From contig JACPGL010000005.1 in assembly GCA_016182525.1 (NCBI GenBank), positions 1-46,027 on the forward strand: a stretch of 46,027 nucleotides of DNA. The letters are read 5' to 3'. The DNA is from Candidatus Kerfeldbacteria bacterium. GTDB lineage: Bacteria > Patescibacteriota > Patescibacteriia > JACPL01. Below the pieces are notes generated by a model. That model saw only the letters and a program-made list of their open reading frames with translations. It ran no database searches and had not been told where the DNA came from. Made by a program: the position numbers and the translations under genes. Below are positions 31,880 to 39,159 of this stretch, one piece after another; positions within the stretch are counted from its first letter, which is position 1; each line of letters opens with the position of its first letter.

Positions 31880-33160
31880 ATGTCTACAAAAAACGGGAAC
31901 CCATTTACAAACGCCATGCGTCAGCTTGATAAAGCGGCAAAGGCCATGAATCTCGAGCCGCATTTCAAAGAAGTGCTCGAGTCTCCGCGCCGGATTATTG
32001 ACGTTTCGGTGCCGGTGACCATGGAAAAAAAAACAAAAAAGATCTTCCGAGGGTATCGCGTGCAATACAACTTTTCACGCGGGCCGGTCAAAGGCGGAAT
32101 TCGATTCCACCCGTCTGTGAATTTGAGCGAGGTCAAAGCGCTCGCGTTCTGGATGATGATTAAGTGTGCGGTTGTTGGCATTCCGTACGGCGGTGCCAAA
32201 GGCGGCGTTGCGGTGGATCCGAAAAAACTTTCCGGAACTGAACTCGAAAAATTGTCGCGCCGATTTATTCAAGCGCTGAAACCCAATATTGGCCCGAATG
32301 AAGATATTCCGGCTCCTGACGTCAACACGAATGCGGCGATTATGGGATGGATGGCTGATGAATACAGCAAACTCGCCGGGCAATATTCTCCAGCCATAGT
32401 CACTGGCAAGCCGCTCGACTTTGGCGGTTCAGAAGGCCGTGAGGAGGCAACAGGTCGCGGAGGACTCATGGTGCTCGATGCGTACTGCAAGATCCACAAG
32501 ATGAACCCGAAGAAAACAACGGTCGTTGTGCAAGGGTTTGGCAATGTTGGCTACAATTTCTCGCGTCTTGCGCATAAAGCGGGCTACAAAATTATTGCCG
32601 TGTCCGAAGCCGCTGGCGGGATTTTTGACAAGCGTCGAGAGGGCATGGATCCTGACCACATCCAAAAAACCAAAAAAGCGCGCTGGACGATTGATGGAGT
32701 GTACTGCCGAGGATCAGTGTGCGATGAAAAGAACTACAAGTTCGTCACAAACAAGCAGCTCTTGGAATTGCCGTGTGACGTGTTAGTACCGGCGGCCATC
32801 GAGAATCAAATCACCTCAGCAAACGCCTCACGCATTCGCGCAAAAGTGGTGCTGGAACTTGCGAATGGGCCGACATCAGCAGACGCAGATGAGAAACTGA
32901 ACAAGCGCGGCATTGTGATTATTCCTGATGTGCTTGCCAACGCCGGCGGCGTGACTGTTTCGTACTTCGAGTGGCTCCAAAACTTGCACAACGAATATTG
33001 GCCCGTCGAGCAAGTGAATGAAAAGTTGGCGTACTATATGACCCGCGCATTCAACGGCACATTTGAACAAGCGCGTTTGTTCAAAACCGATCTCCGCATT
33101 GGCGCATTCATTCTTGCGCTCACCCGCATCACCGGTGCCATGCGCGCGCGCGGATACTAA
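31880..33160 (+). CDS. gdhA: Glutamate dehydrogenase (Glu/Leu/Phe/Val family)
   Basis: 426 residues, the length of hexameric class I enzymes. Substrate domain: VQYNFSRGPVKGGIRFHPSV and FWMMIKCAVVGIPYGGAKGG with the catalytic lysine; NEDIPAPDVNT carries the catalytic aspartate. Dinucleotide fold: VVVQGFGNVGYNFSRLAH. It interconverts glutamate and 2-oxoglutarate plus ammonia. Whether the cofactor is NAD or NADP cannot be told safely. ATG 31880 has no Shine-Dalgarno. The gene sits 28 bases after the aminotransferase gene. Confidence 0.95.
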   Translation: MSTKNGNPFTNAMRQLDKAAKAMNLEPHFKEVLESPRRIIDVSVPVTMEKKTKKIFRGYRVQYNFSRGPVKGGIRFHPSVNLSEVKALAFWMMIKCAVVGIPYGGAKGGVAVDPKKLSGTELEKLSRRFIQALKPNIGPNEDIPAPDVNTNAAIMGWMADEYSKLAGQYSPAIVTGKPLDFGGSEGREEATGRGGLMVLDAYCKIHKMNPKKTTVVVQGFGNVGYNFSRLAHKAGYKIIAVSEAAGGIFDKRREGMDPDHIQKTKKARWTIDGVYCRGSVCDEKNYKFVTNKQLLELPCDVLVPAAIENQITSANASRIRAKVVLELANGPTSADADEKLNKRGIVIIPDVLANAGGVTVSYFEWLQNLHNEYWPVEQVNEKLAYYMTRAFNGTFEQARLFKTDLRIGAFILALTRITGAMRARGY

Positions 33161-33199
33161 GTCGCACGAGCCCGACGGTTCTCAGCGATAATACTCTCT

Positions 33200-34069
33200 A
33201 TGGCTATTCCCCAACCCACACCTCAAGAAAAACGAGACGCAGCGTTTCGCGCCATTGGAAAAATCACGCGAAAGCAAGTTGCAGGCGACCATGGTCAAGG
33301 GGTCGGGAGGATGCGAACGCTGCGCCCTGCTGAACAGGCGCGTCTTGTTCGGCGTGATAAAACCCTACGAACCGCGTTCAGGCGCCTGCGAGTGAGTTCG
33401 GCGAGCGCAGCCGGGACATCGATGAAGATTCGTGGTATTGTCAAGAATTTGCGGACACGAATCCGCACAGAAGGTGGCGTGAAGTTTCGAACCCGAGCGG
33501 GTGGCAAAGAGTACCTTCTCAAAGAGACCGTTCGCAGTCGAAAAGGGAAAGAAGGAGTGAAAGGGCTTTCACGCAAGGCCGTGCAAGAGGTTGTTGTTGA
33601 AGCAGAAAAGAAACGAGAAGAGCTTTCGGGCAAAGGAGAGAAAGCAGCTCGCATTGCGCGTCGCCGCAAACGTGATGACGCCGATGAGCGCCGCAAGAAA
33701 CGCATGGCCGAGATTCGCATGACGCGCGAGGGTCGATCTGACCGGAGGCGCCAAGCGCTGGAGGACGTCGACGACCCCAAGCATGGGGCGAGCTCTCTTG
33801 ATGACCATGAGAAAGAGGGAGGGACGGTCGGAGCGTATGAGAAATCACCTGAATCGTCTGTTGTCGAAGGGTTAGGTGGCGTGGCATCGGTGACAAATCC
33901 AGAAGAACTGACGACTCAAACATCAGTCGCCGATATTGCACACGAGGCCTCATCACCAGCACAAGAGGAACCAACAGGAGACGCGTTTACACCAGTTGAG
34001 GACACCGCGCTTGACATGCCCGGGATGGACGCAGGCGAGGGTTCGAACTCAGATGAAACAGAGGCTTAG
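33200..34069 (+). CDS. Unrecognised charged protein, basic front and acidic tail
   Basis: 289 residues, no signal peptide or membrane helix. The first two thirds are strongly basic (KITRKQVAGDHGQGVGR, KIRGIVKNLRTRIRTEGG, RIARRRKRDDADERRKKR) with a predicted helical, possibly coiled-coil middle. The last third is acidic and Ser/Thr/Pro-rich (EEPTGDAFTPVEDTALDMPG) and probably disordered. A nucleic-acid-binding or nucleoid role is one guess from charge alone. A GATAAT box (33187-33192) ends seven bases before the ATG, hinting at a leaderless transcript. No family recognised. Confidence 0.75.
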   Translation: MAIPQPTPQEKRDAAFRAIGKITRKQVAGDHGQGVGRMRTLRPAEQARLVRRDKTLRTAFRRLRVSSASAAGTSMKIRGIVKNLRTRIRTEGGVKFRTRAGGKEYLLKETVRSRKGKEGVKGLSRKAVQEVVVEAEKKREELSGKGEKAARIARRRKRDDADERRKKRMAEIRMTREGRSDRRRQALEDVDDPKHGASSLDDHEKEGGTVGAYEKSPESSVVEGLGGVASVTNPEELTTQTSVADIAHEASSPAQEEPTGDAFTPVEDTALDMPGMDAGEGSNSDETEA

Positions 34070-34074
34070 CGCCC

Positions 34075-34103
34075 TTGCTTTTCTTCATATTTTTGAGTAC
34101 AAT
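34075..34103 (+). promoter_or_regulatory. Predicted promoter of the MBL-fold gene
   Basis: TTGCTT (34075-34080), a 17-bp spacer, TACAAT (34098-34103). The -10 box ends eight bases before ATG 34112, so transcription would start almost at the codon. Confidence 0.45.
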
Positions 34104-34111
34104 CAAAACCT

Positions 34112-34720
34112 ATGATTATCACGTGGCACGGCGAGAGCTGCATCAAGATTCAGTCCGGCGAAACCGTCATCTATCTTGACCCCATTCAACAACCCGGTTT
34201 TACCCCTCCTCGTTTCTCCAAAGCAACGATTGTGGCGTTGACCAATGATACCGGCAAGCAGGATTTCCCGAAAGACACGTTTGTTGTTTCTGAACCTGGC
34301 GAGTATGAAGTTGCTCAAGTCTTTTTCTATGCGTATCCGTGGTACGACAACGGCGATCGGCGCAACATTTTTTCGATTGAGATGGAAGGGATGACTCTTG
34401 TGCATCTCGGCAACATCCACGAGTCGCTTGGCGACGATGTGCTTGAGAATTTAGAAGGCGCTGATGTGGTGATGGTTCCGGTGGGTGGACAAGGCGTGTA
34501 TGATGCCAAAAAAGCGTCCGAAGTGATCGCCTCGATCGAACCGCGGATTGTGATCCCGATGTCGTATTCTGTGAAAGGTGTGGATGTGAAACGCGACACA
34601 CTTTCGCCGTTTGCGAAAGAAATGGGAATCTCGGCATCTGAACCGTTAGACAAACTCAAAATGTCGGCGCGCGATCTGCCGCAAGGCGAGATGCGCATCT
34701 TGCCGTTAGTGAAACAATAA
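34112..34720 (+). CDS. Metallo-beta-lactamase-fold protein
   Basis: 202 residues. The start MIITWHGESCIKIQSGETVIYLDP matches the UlaG-like / beta-lactamase superfamily 3 group, and later strands follow the fold (MTLVHLGNIHE, ADVVMVPVGG, IEPRIVIPMSY). The canonical HxHxDH metal motif is not seen, so hydrolase activity is uncertain; some members of this group lack it. The stop overlaps the next start by one base (TAATG), tying it to the small membrane protein. Confidence 0.8.
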   Translation: MIITWHGESCIKIQSGETVIYLDPIQQPGFTPPRFSKATIVALTNDTGKQDFPKDTFVVSEPGEYEVAQVFFYAYPWYDNGDRRNIFSIEMEGMTLVHLGNIHESLGDDVLENLEGADVVMVPVGGQGVYDAKKASEVIASIEPRIVIPMSYSVKGVDVKRDTLSPFAKEMGISASEPLDKLKMSARDLPQGEMRILPLVKQ

Positions 34721-34944
34721 TGGCGCATCAATCTTCGCGTCACATTACGACTGAACAGCGCGTTGATGGGCACCGAGTGCTCATTGCGACGTTTCTTAGT
34801 GTGACGGTGATCGGCGTGTCGCTCATACTCTGGTGGCTTTCCTTGCGTATGACTCTGGCCGAGACCGAAGGGGAGCAAGAAGGAGTGTTTGGCGCGATCC
34901 GCAACTCGTTTAACGAAGTCAAAGGAAGCACGAAGTCCGAATAA
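34720..34944 (+). CDS. Small single-pass membrane protein
   Basis: 74 residues with one transmembrane helix (about 21-43, [21 protein letters not shown]) and a charged C-terminal part ([20 protein letters not shown]). Start codon overlaps the MBL-fold stop (TAATG), a sign of translational coupling. gyrA follows after 20 bases. No family recognised. In layout it recalls the 53-residue protein at 8402. Confidence 0.7.
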   Translation: MAHQSSRHITTEQRVDGHRVLIATFLSVTVIGVSLILWWLSLRMTLAETEGEQEGVFGAIRNSFNEVKGSTKSE

Positions 34945-34964
34945 TTTTCCCCTCCGAATCTTCT

Positions 34965-37472
34965 ATGGCACGACGACGAATTCTTCAACGAAAAGCAGGC
35001 AGCGCGGCTTCAGCACTCACGCTGAACGCGCCGATTGCTGCAGCGATCATCCCACAACCGATTGTCGAGGAAATGCAGTCGTCGTATTTGGATTATGCAA
35101 TGTCGGTGATTGTGTCTCGCGCGCTCCCTGATGTGCGTGATGGATTGAAGCCGGTGCATCGACGCATTTTGTATGCGATGTGGACACTTGGGTTAAAGCC
35201 AAATGCAAAGTTTCGTAAGTCGGCAACGGTAACAGGCGAGGTTCTTGGGAAATTTCATCCGCATGGTGATGTTGCGGTGTATGACTCACTTGTCCGCATG
35301 GCACAAGATTTCTCCATGCGCTACCCTTTGATTCATGGTCAGGGGAACTTCGGTTCAATGGATGGCGACGGCGCTGCGGCAATGAGGTATACGGAGTGTA
35401 AACTTTCCAAAATTTCGGAAAACTTACTCACGGATATTGAAAAAGAAACAGTCCTGTTTGTTCCAAATTATGATGGCTCACAAAAAGAGCCAACAGTTCT
35501 ACCCGCTATTCTCCCGAATTTATTATTGAATGGAACCGTTGGCATTGCCGTTGGAATGGCAACAAACATTCCGCCGCATAACCTCACTGAACTTGTCGAT
35601 GCAATCATGCATCTTGCCGATCATCCGCGCGCGAACGTGGAAGATCTCATGACATTCATCAAGGGGCCGGATTTCCCGACAGGCGGCGAGATTTACGATG
35701 CCGAAGAAATTCAGCGCGCCTATGCCACTGGCCGAGGCGCAATCGTGATCCGCGCCAAAACCGAAATTGTTGAAACGAAAAACGGCGACTTTCACATTAT
35801 TGTCACGGAAATTCCGTATCAAGTGAACAAAGCGCTTCTTGTCGAGAAGATTGCCGACCTTGTGCGCGAGAAAAAGATCGACGGCATTCGCGATCTGCGC
35901 GATGAATCCGACAAAGACGGCGTGCGTGTGGTCATCGAGCTCAAGAAAGGGAGCTACCCGCGTAAAATTTTGAACCGCTTGTTCACGCTCACCTCGCTCC
36001 AGACCACGTTCCATGTGAATTTGCTTGCGCTTGTGGACGGGATTCAACCCCGCGTGCTCACGCTCAAGATGATTTTAGAAGAATACTTAAAACACCGCAC
36101 GGATGTTGTGCGTAAACGCACGCAATATGATTTGACCAAAGCGGAAAATCGCGCGCATATTTTGGAGGGATTAAAAATCGCGCTCGTCAAAATTGACGCG
36201 GTGATTGACACGATCAAAAAATCCAAGGATAAAGATGTGGCACGTGAAAATTTGATGAAGAAATTCCGACTGTCGGAATTGCAAGCTATTGCGATCTTGG
36301 AAATGCGCTTGCAGCAACTCGCGAACTTGGAACGATTGAAAGTGCTGCAAGAATTGAAAGAAATGTTGGCGCTCATCGAAGAACTGAAAGGCGTTCTCAA
36401 ATCTCCGGCAAAAATTTTGGCGATCGTAAAAAAAGAACTTGGCGTGCTCAAAGAACAATTCGGCGACGAACGCCGCACGAAAGTGTTCCCCAATCCGGTT
36501 GGCAAGTTTACGCAAGAAGATCTGATCCCGAAAGAATCGACCATTCTCATGGTGACGCGCGACGGATACATCAAGCGCCAGCCGCCCGAAGCGTTTAAGA
36601 CCCAAGGCCGCGGCGGCAAAGGCGTGATTGGCCTCACGACCAAAGAAGAAGACATGGTGGAACACTTCTTCTCCCCGAACACGCACGCCGACATCTTGTT
36701 TTTTACGAGCAAAGGCCGCGTGTTCCAACTCAAAGCGTACGATATCCCTGTTGCGTCGCGCACGGCAAAAGGCCAAGCCCTTGTGAACTTCCTCCAGCTT
36801 GCACCGGAAGAGCGCGTGTCGGCAATCCTCTCGGCTGACGATCTTTCGAGCTACGAAGCGCTCATCATGGTCACCAAAAACGGACTCATCAAACGCGTGG
36901 AAGTGGAAAGCTTCCTCAACGTGCGCAAGTCCGGGTTGATTGCGATTAAACTTAAAGGCGACGATCGTCTGGAATGGATCAAGCCGTCCGAGGGCAAAGA
37001 CGAAGTGCTCTTGATATCGAAGAACGGACAAGCAATTCGCTTTAAGGAGAAAGACATTCGCGTCATGGGACGCGTTGCTACTGGAGTTCGCGGTATGCGT
37101 TTGAAAAACGGCGATGAAATTGTAGGCATGGATTTAGTCACGACCGATGTCCCGTTTGCGAGCCAGCAGGTTTTTGTTGTCATGTCCGAAGGTTTTGGAA
37201 AGCGAACCGGCCTAACGAACTATAAAGTGCAAAATCGGGGCGGGTCGGGCGTGAAAACGGCAAAAATAAGCAAGAAAACAGGAGCGATCATTGCCGGCTT
37301 TATCGTGGCGGATGGCCGAACCGAGCAAGATGTGCTTGTCATCTCGACCAAAGGCCAAGTGATTCGCTTGCCGCTCAAAAGCGTGTCGGTGCATGGCCGC
37401 GCAACGCAAGGCGTACGCCTCATGCGATTCAAAGAGTCGGAGGATCATGTGGCAAACGTGACGCTGCTGTGA
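34965..37472 (+). CDS. gyrA: DNA gyrase subunit A
   Basis: 835 residues. The DNA-cleaving subunit of the supercoiling topoisomerase. Winged-helix active site AAMRYTE with catalytic Tyr142; breakage-reunion domain to about 500; C-terminal beta-pinwheel with the GyrA box QGRGGKG, which distinguishes gyrase from topoisomerase IV. The quinolone region reads [17 protein letters not shown]: Val103 stands where E. coli has Ser83, while Asp107 matches Asp87. The N-terminus has about 30 extra residues before [16 protein letters not shown] strong hairpin with an embedded repeat follows. No gyrB is in the window. Confidence 0.96.
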   Translation: MARRRILQRKAGSAASALTLNAPIAAAIIPQPIVEEMQSSYLDYAMSVIVSRALPDVRDGLKPVHRRILYAMWTLGLKPNAKFRKSATVTGEVLGKFHPHGDVAVYDSLVRMAQDFSMRYPLIHGQGNFGSMDGDGAAAMRYTECKLSKISENLLTDIEKETVLFVPNYDGSQKEPTVLPAILPNLLLNGTVGIAVGMATNIPPHNLTELVDAIMHLADHPRANVEDLMTFIKGPDFPTGGEIYDAEEIQRAYATGRGAIVIRAKTEIVETKNGDFHIIVTEIPYQVNKALLVEKIADLVREKKIDGIRDLRDESDKDGVRVVIELKKGSYPRKILNRLFTLTSLQTTFHVNLLALVDGIQPRVLTLKMILEEYLKHRTDVVRKRTQYDLTKAENRAHILEGLKIALVKIDAVIDTIKKSKDKDVARENLMKKFRLSELQAIAILEMRLQQLANLERLKVLQELKEMLALIEELKGVLKSPAKILAIVKKELGVLKEQFGDERRTKVFPNPVGKFTQEDLIPKESTILMVTRDGYIKRQPPEAFKTQGRGGKGVIGLTTKEEDMVEHFFSPNTHADILFFTSKGRVFQLKAYDIPVASRTAKGQALVNFLQLAPEERVSAILSADDLSSYEALIMVTKNGLIKRVEVESFLNVRKSGLIAIKLKGDDRLEWIKPSEGKDEVLLISKNGQAIRFKEKDIRVMGRVATGVRGMRLKNGDEIVGMDLVTTDVPFASQQVFVVMSEGFGKRTGLTNYKVQNRGGSGVKTAKISKKTGAIIAGFIVADGRTEQDVLVISTKGQVIRLPLKSVSVHGRATQGVRLMRFKESEDHVANVTLL

Positions 37473-37479
37473 GGCGATT

Positions 37480-37524
37480 CATGTGGGGATTCCTGCCTAC
37501 CGGCAGGCAGGCACTCCCCACATG
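37480..37524 (+). terminator. gyrA terminator hairpin with palindrome A copy 3 in its loop
   Basis: Outer stem CATGTGGGGA (37480-37489) / TCCCCACATG (37515-37524). The loop holds CCTGCCTACCGGCAGGCAGG (37492-37511). Without that 20-mer the loop would be five bases (TTCAC), a normal terminator-like hairpin. No long U-tract. Confidence 0.75.
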
Positions 37525-37528
37525 AGCC

Positions 37529-37557
37529 TTGCTAAATCCGATAATGTGTGGTACAGT
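37529..37557 (+). promoter_or_regulatory. Predicted promoter of rpmF-nusB
   Basis: TTGCTA (37529-37534), a 17-bp spacer, TACAGT (37552-37557); 79 bases before rpmF. Confidence 0.4.
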
Positions 37558-37635
37558 CTTGAAGATCTTTAAGAATTATTTTATACCCAAACCGAGTCAG
37601 GCTTTGCCTCGCGAGGTTCGGCTCCTCATTACTCT

Positions 37636-37911
37636 ATGAGCGTACCTGGAAAACGACGATCACGTTCGACATCCGGCCGGCGCCGTTCGCATGATGCTCT
37701 CGCGAAACTCAGGCCGCAATCGTGTCCAAAATGTGCTTCTCCCATTCTCCCGCATCACGTCTGCACGAACTGCGGGTACTATCGTGGGCGAAAAGTTCTT
37801 GCGATCGAAAATCCGTTTGCGAAAAAAGCTGAAAAGCGAAAAAAGGAAAAAACTGAAGAGAAAGAAAAAGCTGCATCAAGCGCTCCGGAACAAAAAGTGA
37901 AGGCGTCCTGA
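37636..37911 (+). CDS. rpmF: 50S ribosomal protein L32
   Basis: 91 residues. The start MSVPGKRRSRSTSGRRRSHD and the zinc-binding pattern CPKC...CTNCG (Cys30, 33, 43, 46) are those of L32. The family is usually near 60 residues; here a Lys/Glu-rich tail (AEKRKKEKTEEKEKA) of about 30 residues is added. nusB begins 12 bases after the stop, so the two are probably co-transcribed. Confidence 0.95.
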   Translation: MSVPGKRRSRSTSGRRRSHDALAKLRPQSCPKCASPILPHHVCTNCGYYRGRKVLAIENPFAKKAEKRKKEKTEEKEKAASSAPEQKVKAS

Positions 37912-37923
37912 CCCTGAACCTCC

Positions 37924-38370
37924 ATGTCCAATCGTCACCTTTCACGAACCGTTGCTCTTCAAACACTGTACGAGTGGGATTTCCGTGAAAAGAAAGATGA
38001 TCTTGCCGCACTCCTTGCCGCGAACACGAAAGAGTTTGCGCCGGGCATGGAGGACGAAGGCTTTAGCGGAAAACTCGTGCACAGTGTGCAGGAGCACATC
38101 GTCGAGCTTGATCACACAATCACCGAGTACGCACCCGAGTGGCCGATTGATCAGATCACGGGTGTTGATCGCAATGTGTTGCGCATCGGCATCTATGAGC
38201 TGCTTTTCGACCCCGACATTCCGCCCAAAGTTGCGATTAACGAGTCCATCAAACTCGCAAAAGCGTTTGGCGGCGTTTCATCCGGCAAGTTCGTGAATGG
38301 GGTGCTCGGCAGCATCTTCAAAGACATGCAAAAAGACAACCATCCAAAACTTACAACATTTACAGAATAA
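37924..38370 (+). CDS. nusB: Transcription antitermination factor NusB
   Basis: 148 residues, normal length, all-alpha. [17 protein letters not shown] at the N-terminus, [18 protein letters not shown] and [18 protein letters not shown]...[10 protein letters not shown] at the C-terminus match the family. NusB with S10 binds boxA RNA in rRNA leaders and prevents early termination; a boxA-like sequence is present in the rRNA leader at 44503. Followed by a hairpin and rnc. Confidence 0.96.
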   Translation: MSNRHLSRTVALQTLYEWDFREKKDDLAALLAANTKEFAPGMEDEGFSGKLVHSVQEHIVELDHTITEYAPEWPIDQITGVDRNVLRIGIYELLFDPDIPPKVAINESIKLAKAFGGVSSGKFVNGVLGSIFKDMQKDNHPKLTTFTE

Positions 38371-38382
38371 TTTTCCTGGTAG

Positions 38383-38404
38383 GTGTGAGGCAACTGCCTG
38401 ACAC
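38383..38404 (+). terminator. Hairpin between nusB and rnc
   Basis: GTGTgAGGCA / TGCCTgACAC with a two-base loop and no U-tract; could also be an RNA processing or start-region structure. Confidence 0.4.
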
Positions 38405-38425
38405 GTGCCCGGGACAGTCTCATCT

Positions 38426-39121
38426 ATGGAAAAAGATTTGACCCCGCTTGAACGTCGCTTGGGCGTTACATTTAAGAATCAAGACATGCTGCGCCAAGCT
38501 GTGGTGCATCGTTCGTATTTGAACGAGCATCGCGATTTTGCGCTTGATCACAACGAGCGACTCGAATTTTTGGGCGATGCCGTGCTCGAACTGATCGTCA
38601 CCGAGAACTTGTATCGCAACTACCCGAACCCGGAAGGCGAGCTCACGAACTGGCGCGCCGCGCTCGTGAACAGTCAAATGCTGTCGGTTGCGGCTGCGGC
38701 ATTTGAGCTGGATCACTATCTATATCTTTCACGAGGCGAATCGCAAGATCAGAATTCCAAAGCGCGACAATCCATCTTGGCCAATGCCTTTGAAGCGATT
38801 ATCGGCGCGATCTATCTTGATCATGGATTTGAAACCGCCAAGACGTTCATTGAAGGGTCCATCTTAAAAGAATTGCCGCGGATTTTGGAAAACAAGTTGT
38901 ATCTTGACGCCAAGAGTCGCTTTCAAGAAGCGGCGCAAGAGCATTTGGGCGTCACGCCGACATACGAAGTGCTGGAGGAAACCGGCCCGGATCATGACAA
39001 ACAGTTTGTGGTGGGCGTGTTCATCGGTGAGGAGATGATTGCGCAGGGCGATGGCTCGAGCAAGCACGAAGCGCAATTCAAAGCAGCGGAAAAAGGGCTT
39101 GCCGCGAAAGGCTGGAAATAA
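38426..39121 (+). CDS. rnc: Ribonuclease III
   Basis: 231 residues from ATG 38426; a GTG at 38405 would add seven residues. The family signature ERLEFLGDAVLELIVTE is present, as is the second acidic site (ANAFEAIIGAIYLDHGF). The C-terminal dsRNA-binding domain reads DAKSRFQEAAQEHLGVTPTY ... SSKHEAQFKAAEKGLAA. It cuts double-stranded RNA, including rRNA precursors. smc follows, the common rnc-smc order. Confidence 0.96.
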   Translation: MEKDLTPLERRLGVTFKNQDMLRQAVVHRSYLNEHRDFALDHNERLEFLGDAVLELIVTENLYRNYPNPEGELTNWRAALVNSQMLSVAAAAFELDHYLYLSRGESQDQNSKARQSILANAFEAIIGAIYLDHGFETAKTFIEGSILKELPRILENKLYLDAKSRFQEAAQEHLGVTPTYEVLEETGPDHDKQFVVGVFIGEEMIAQGDGSSKHEAQFKAAEKGLAAKGWK

Positions 39122-39159
39122 ACAAAAACGAGAACGGATCTCGTTGCTGGAATACAAAC

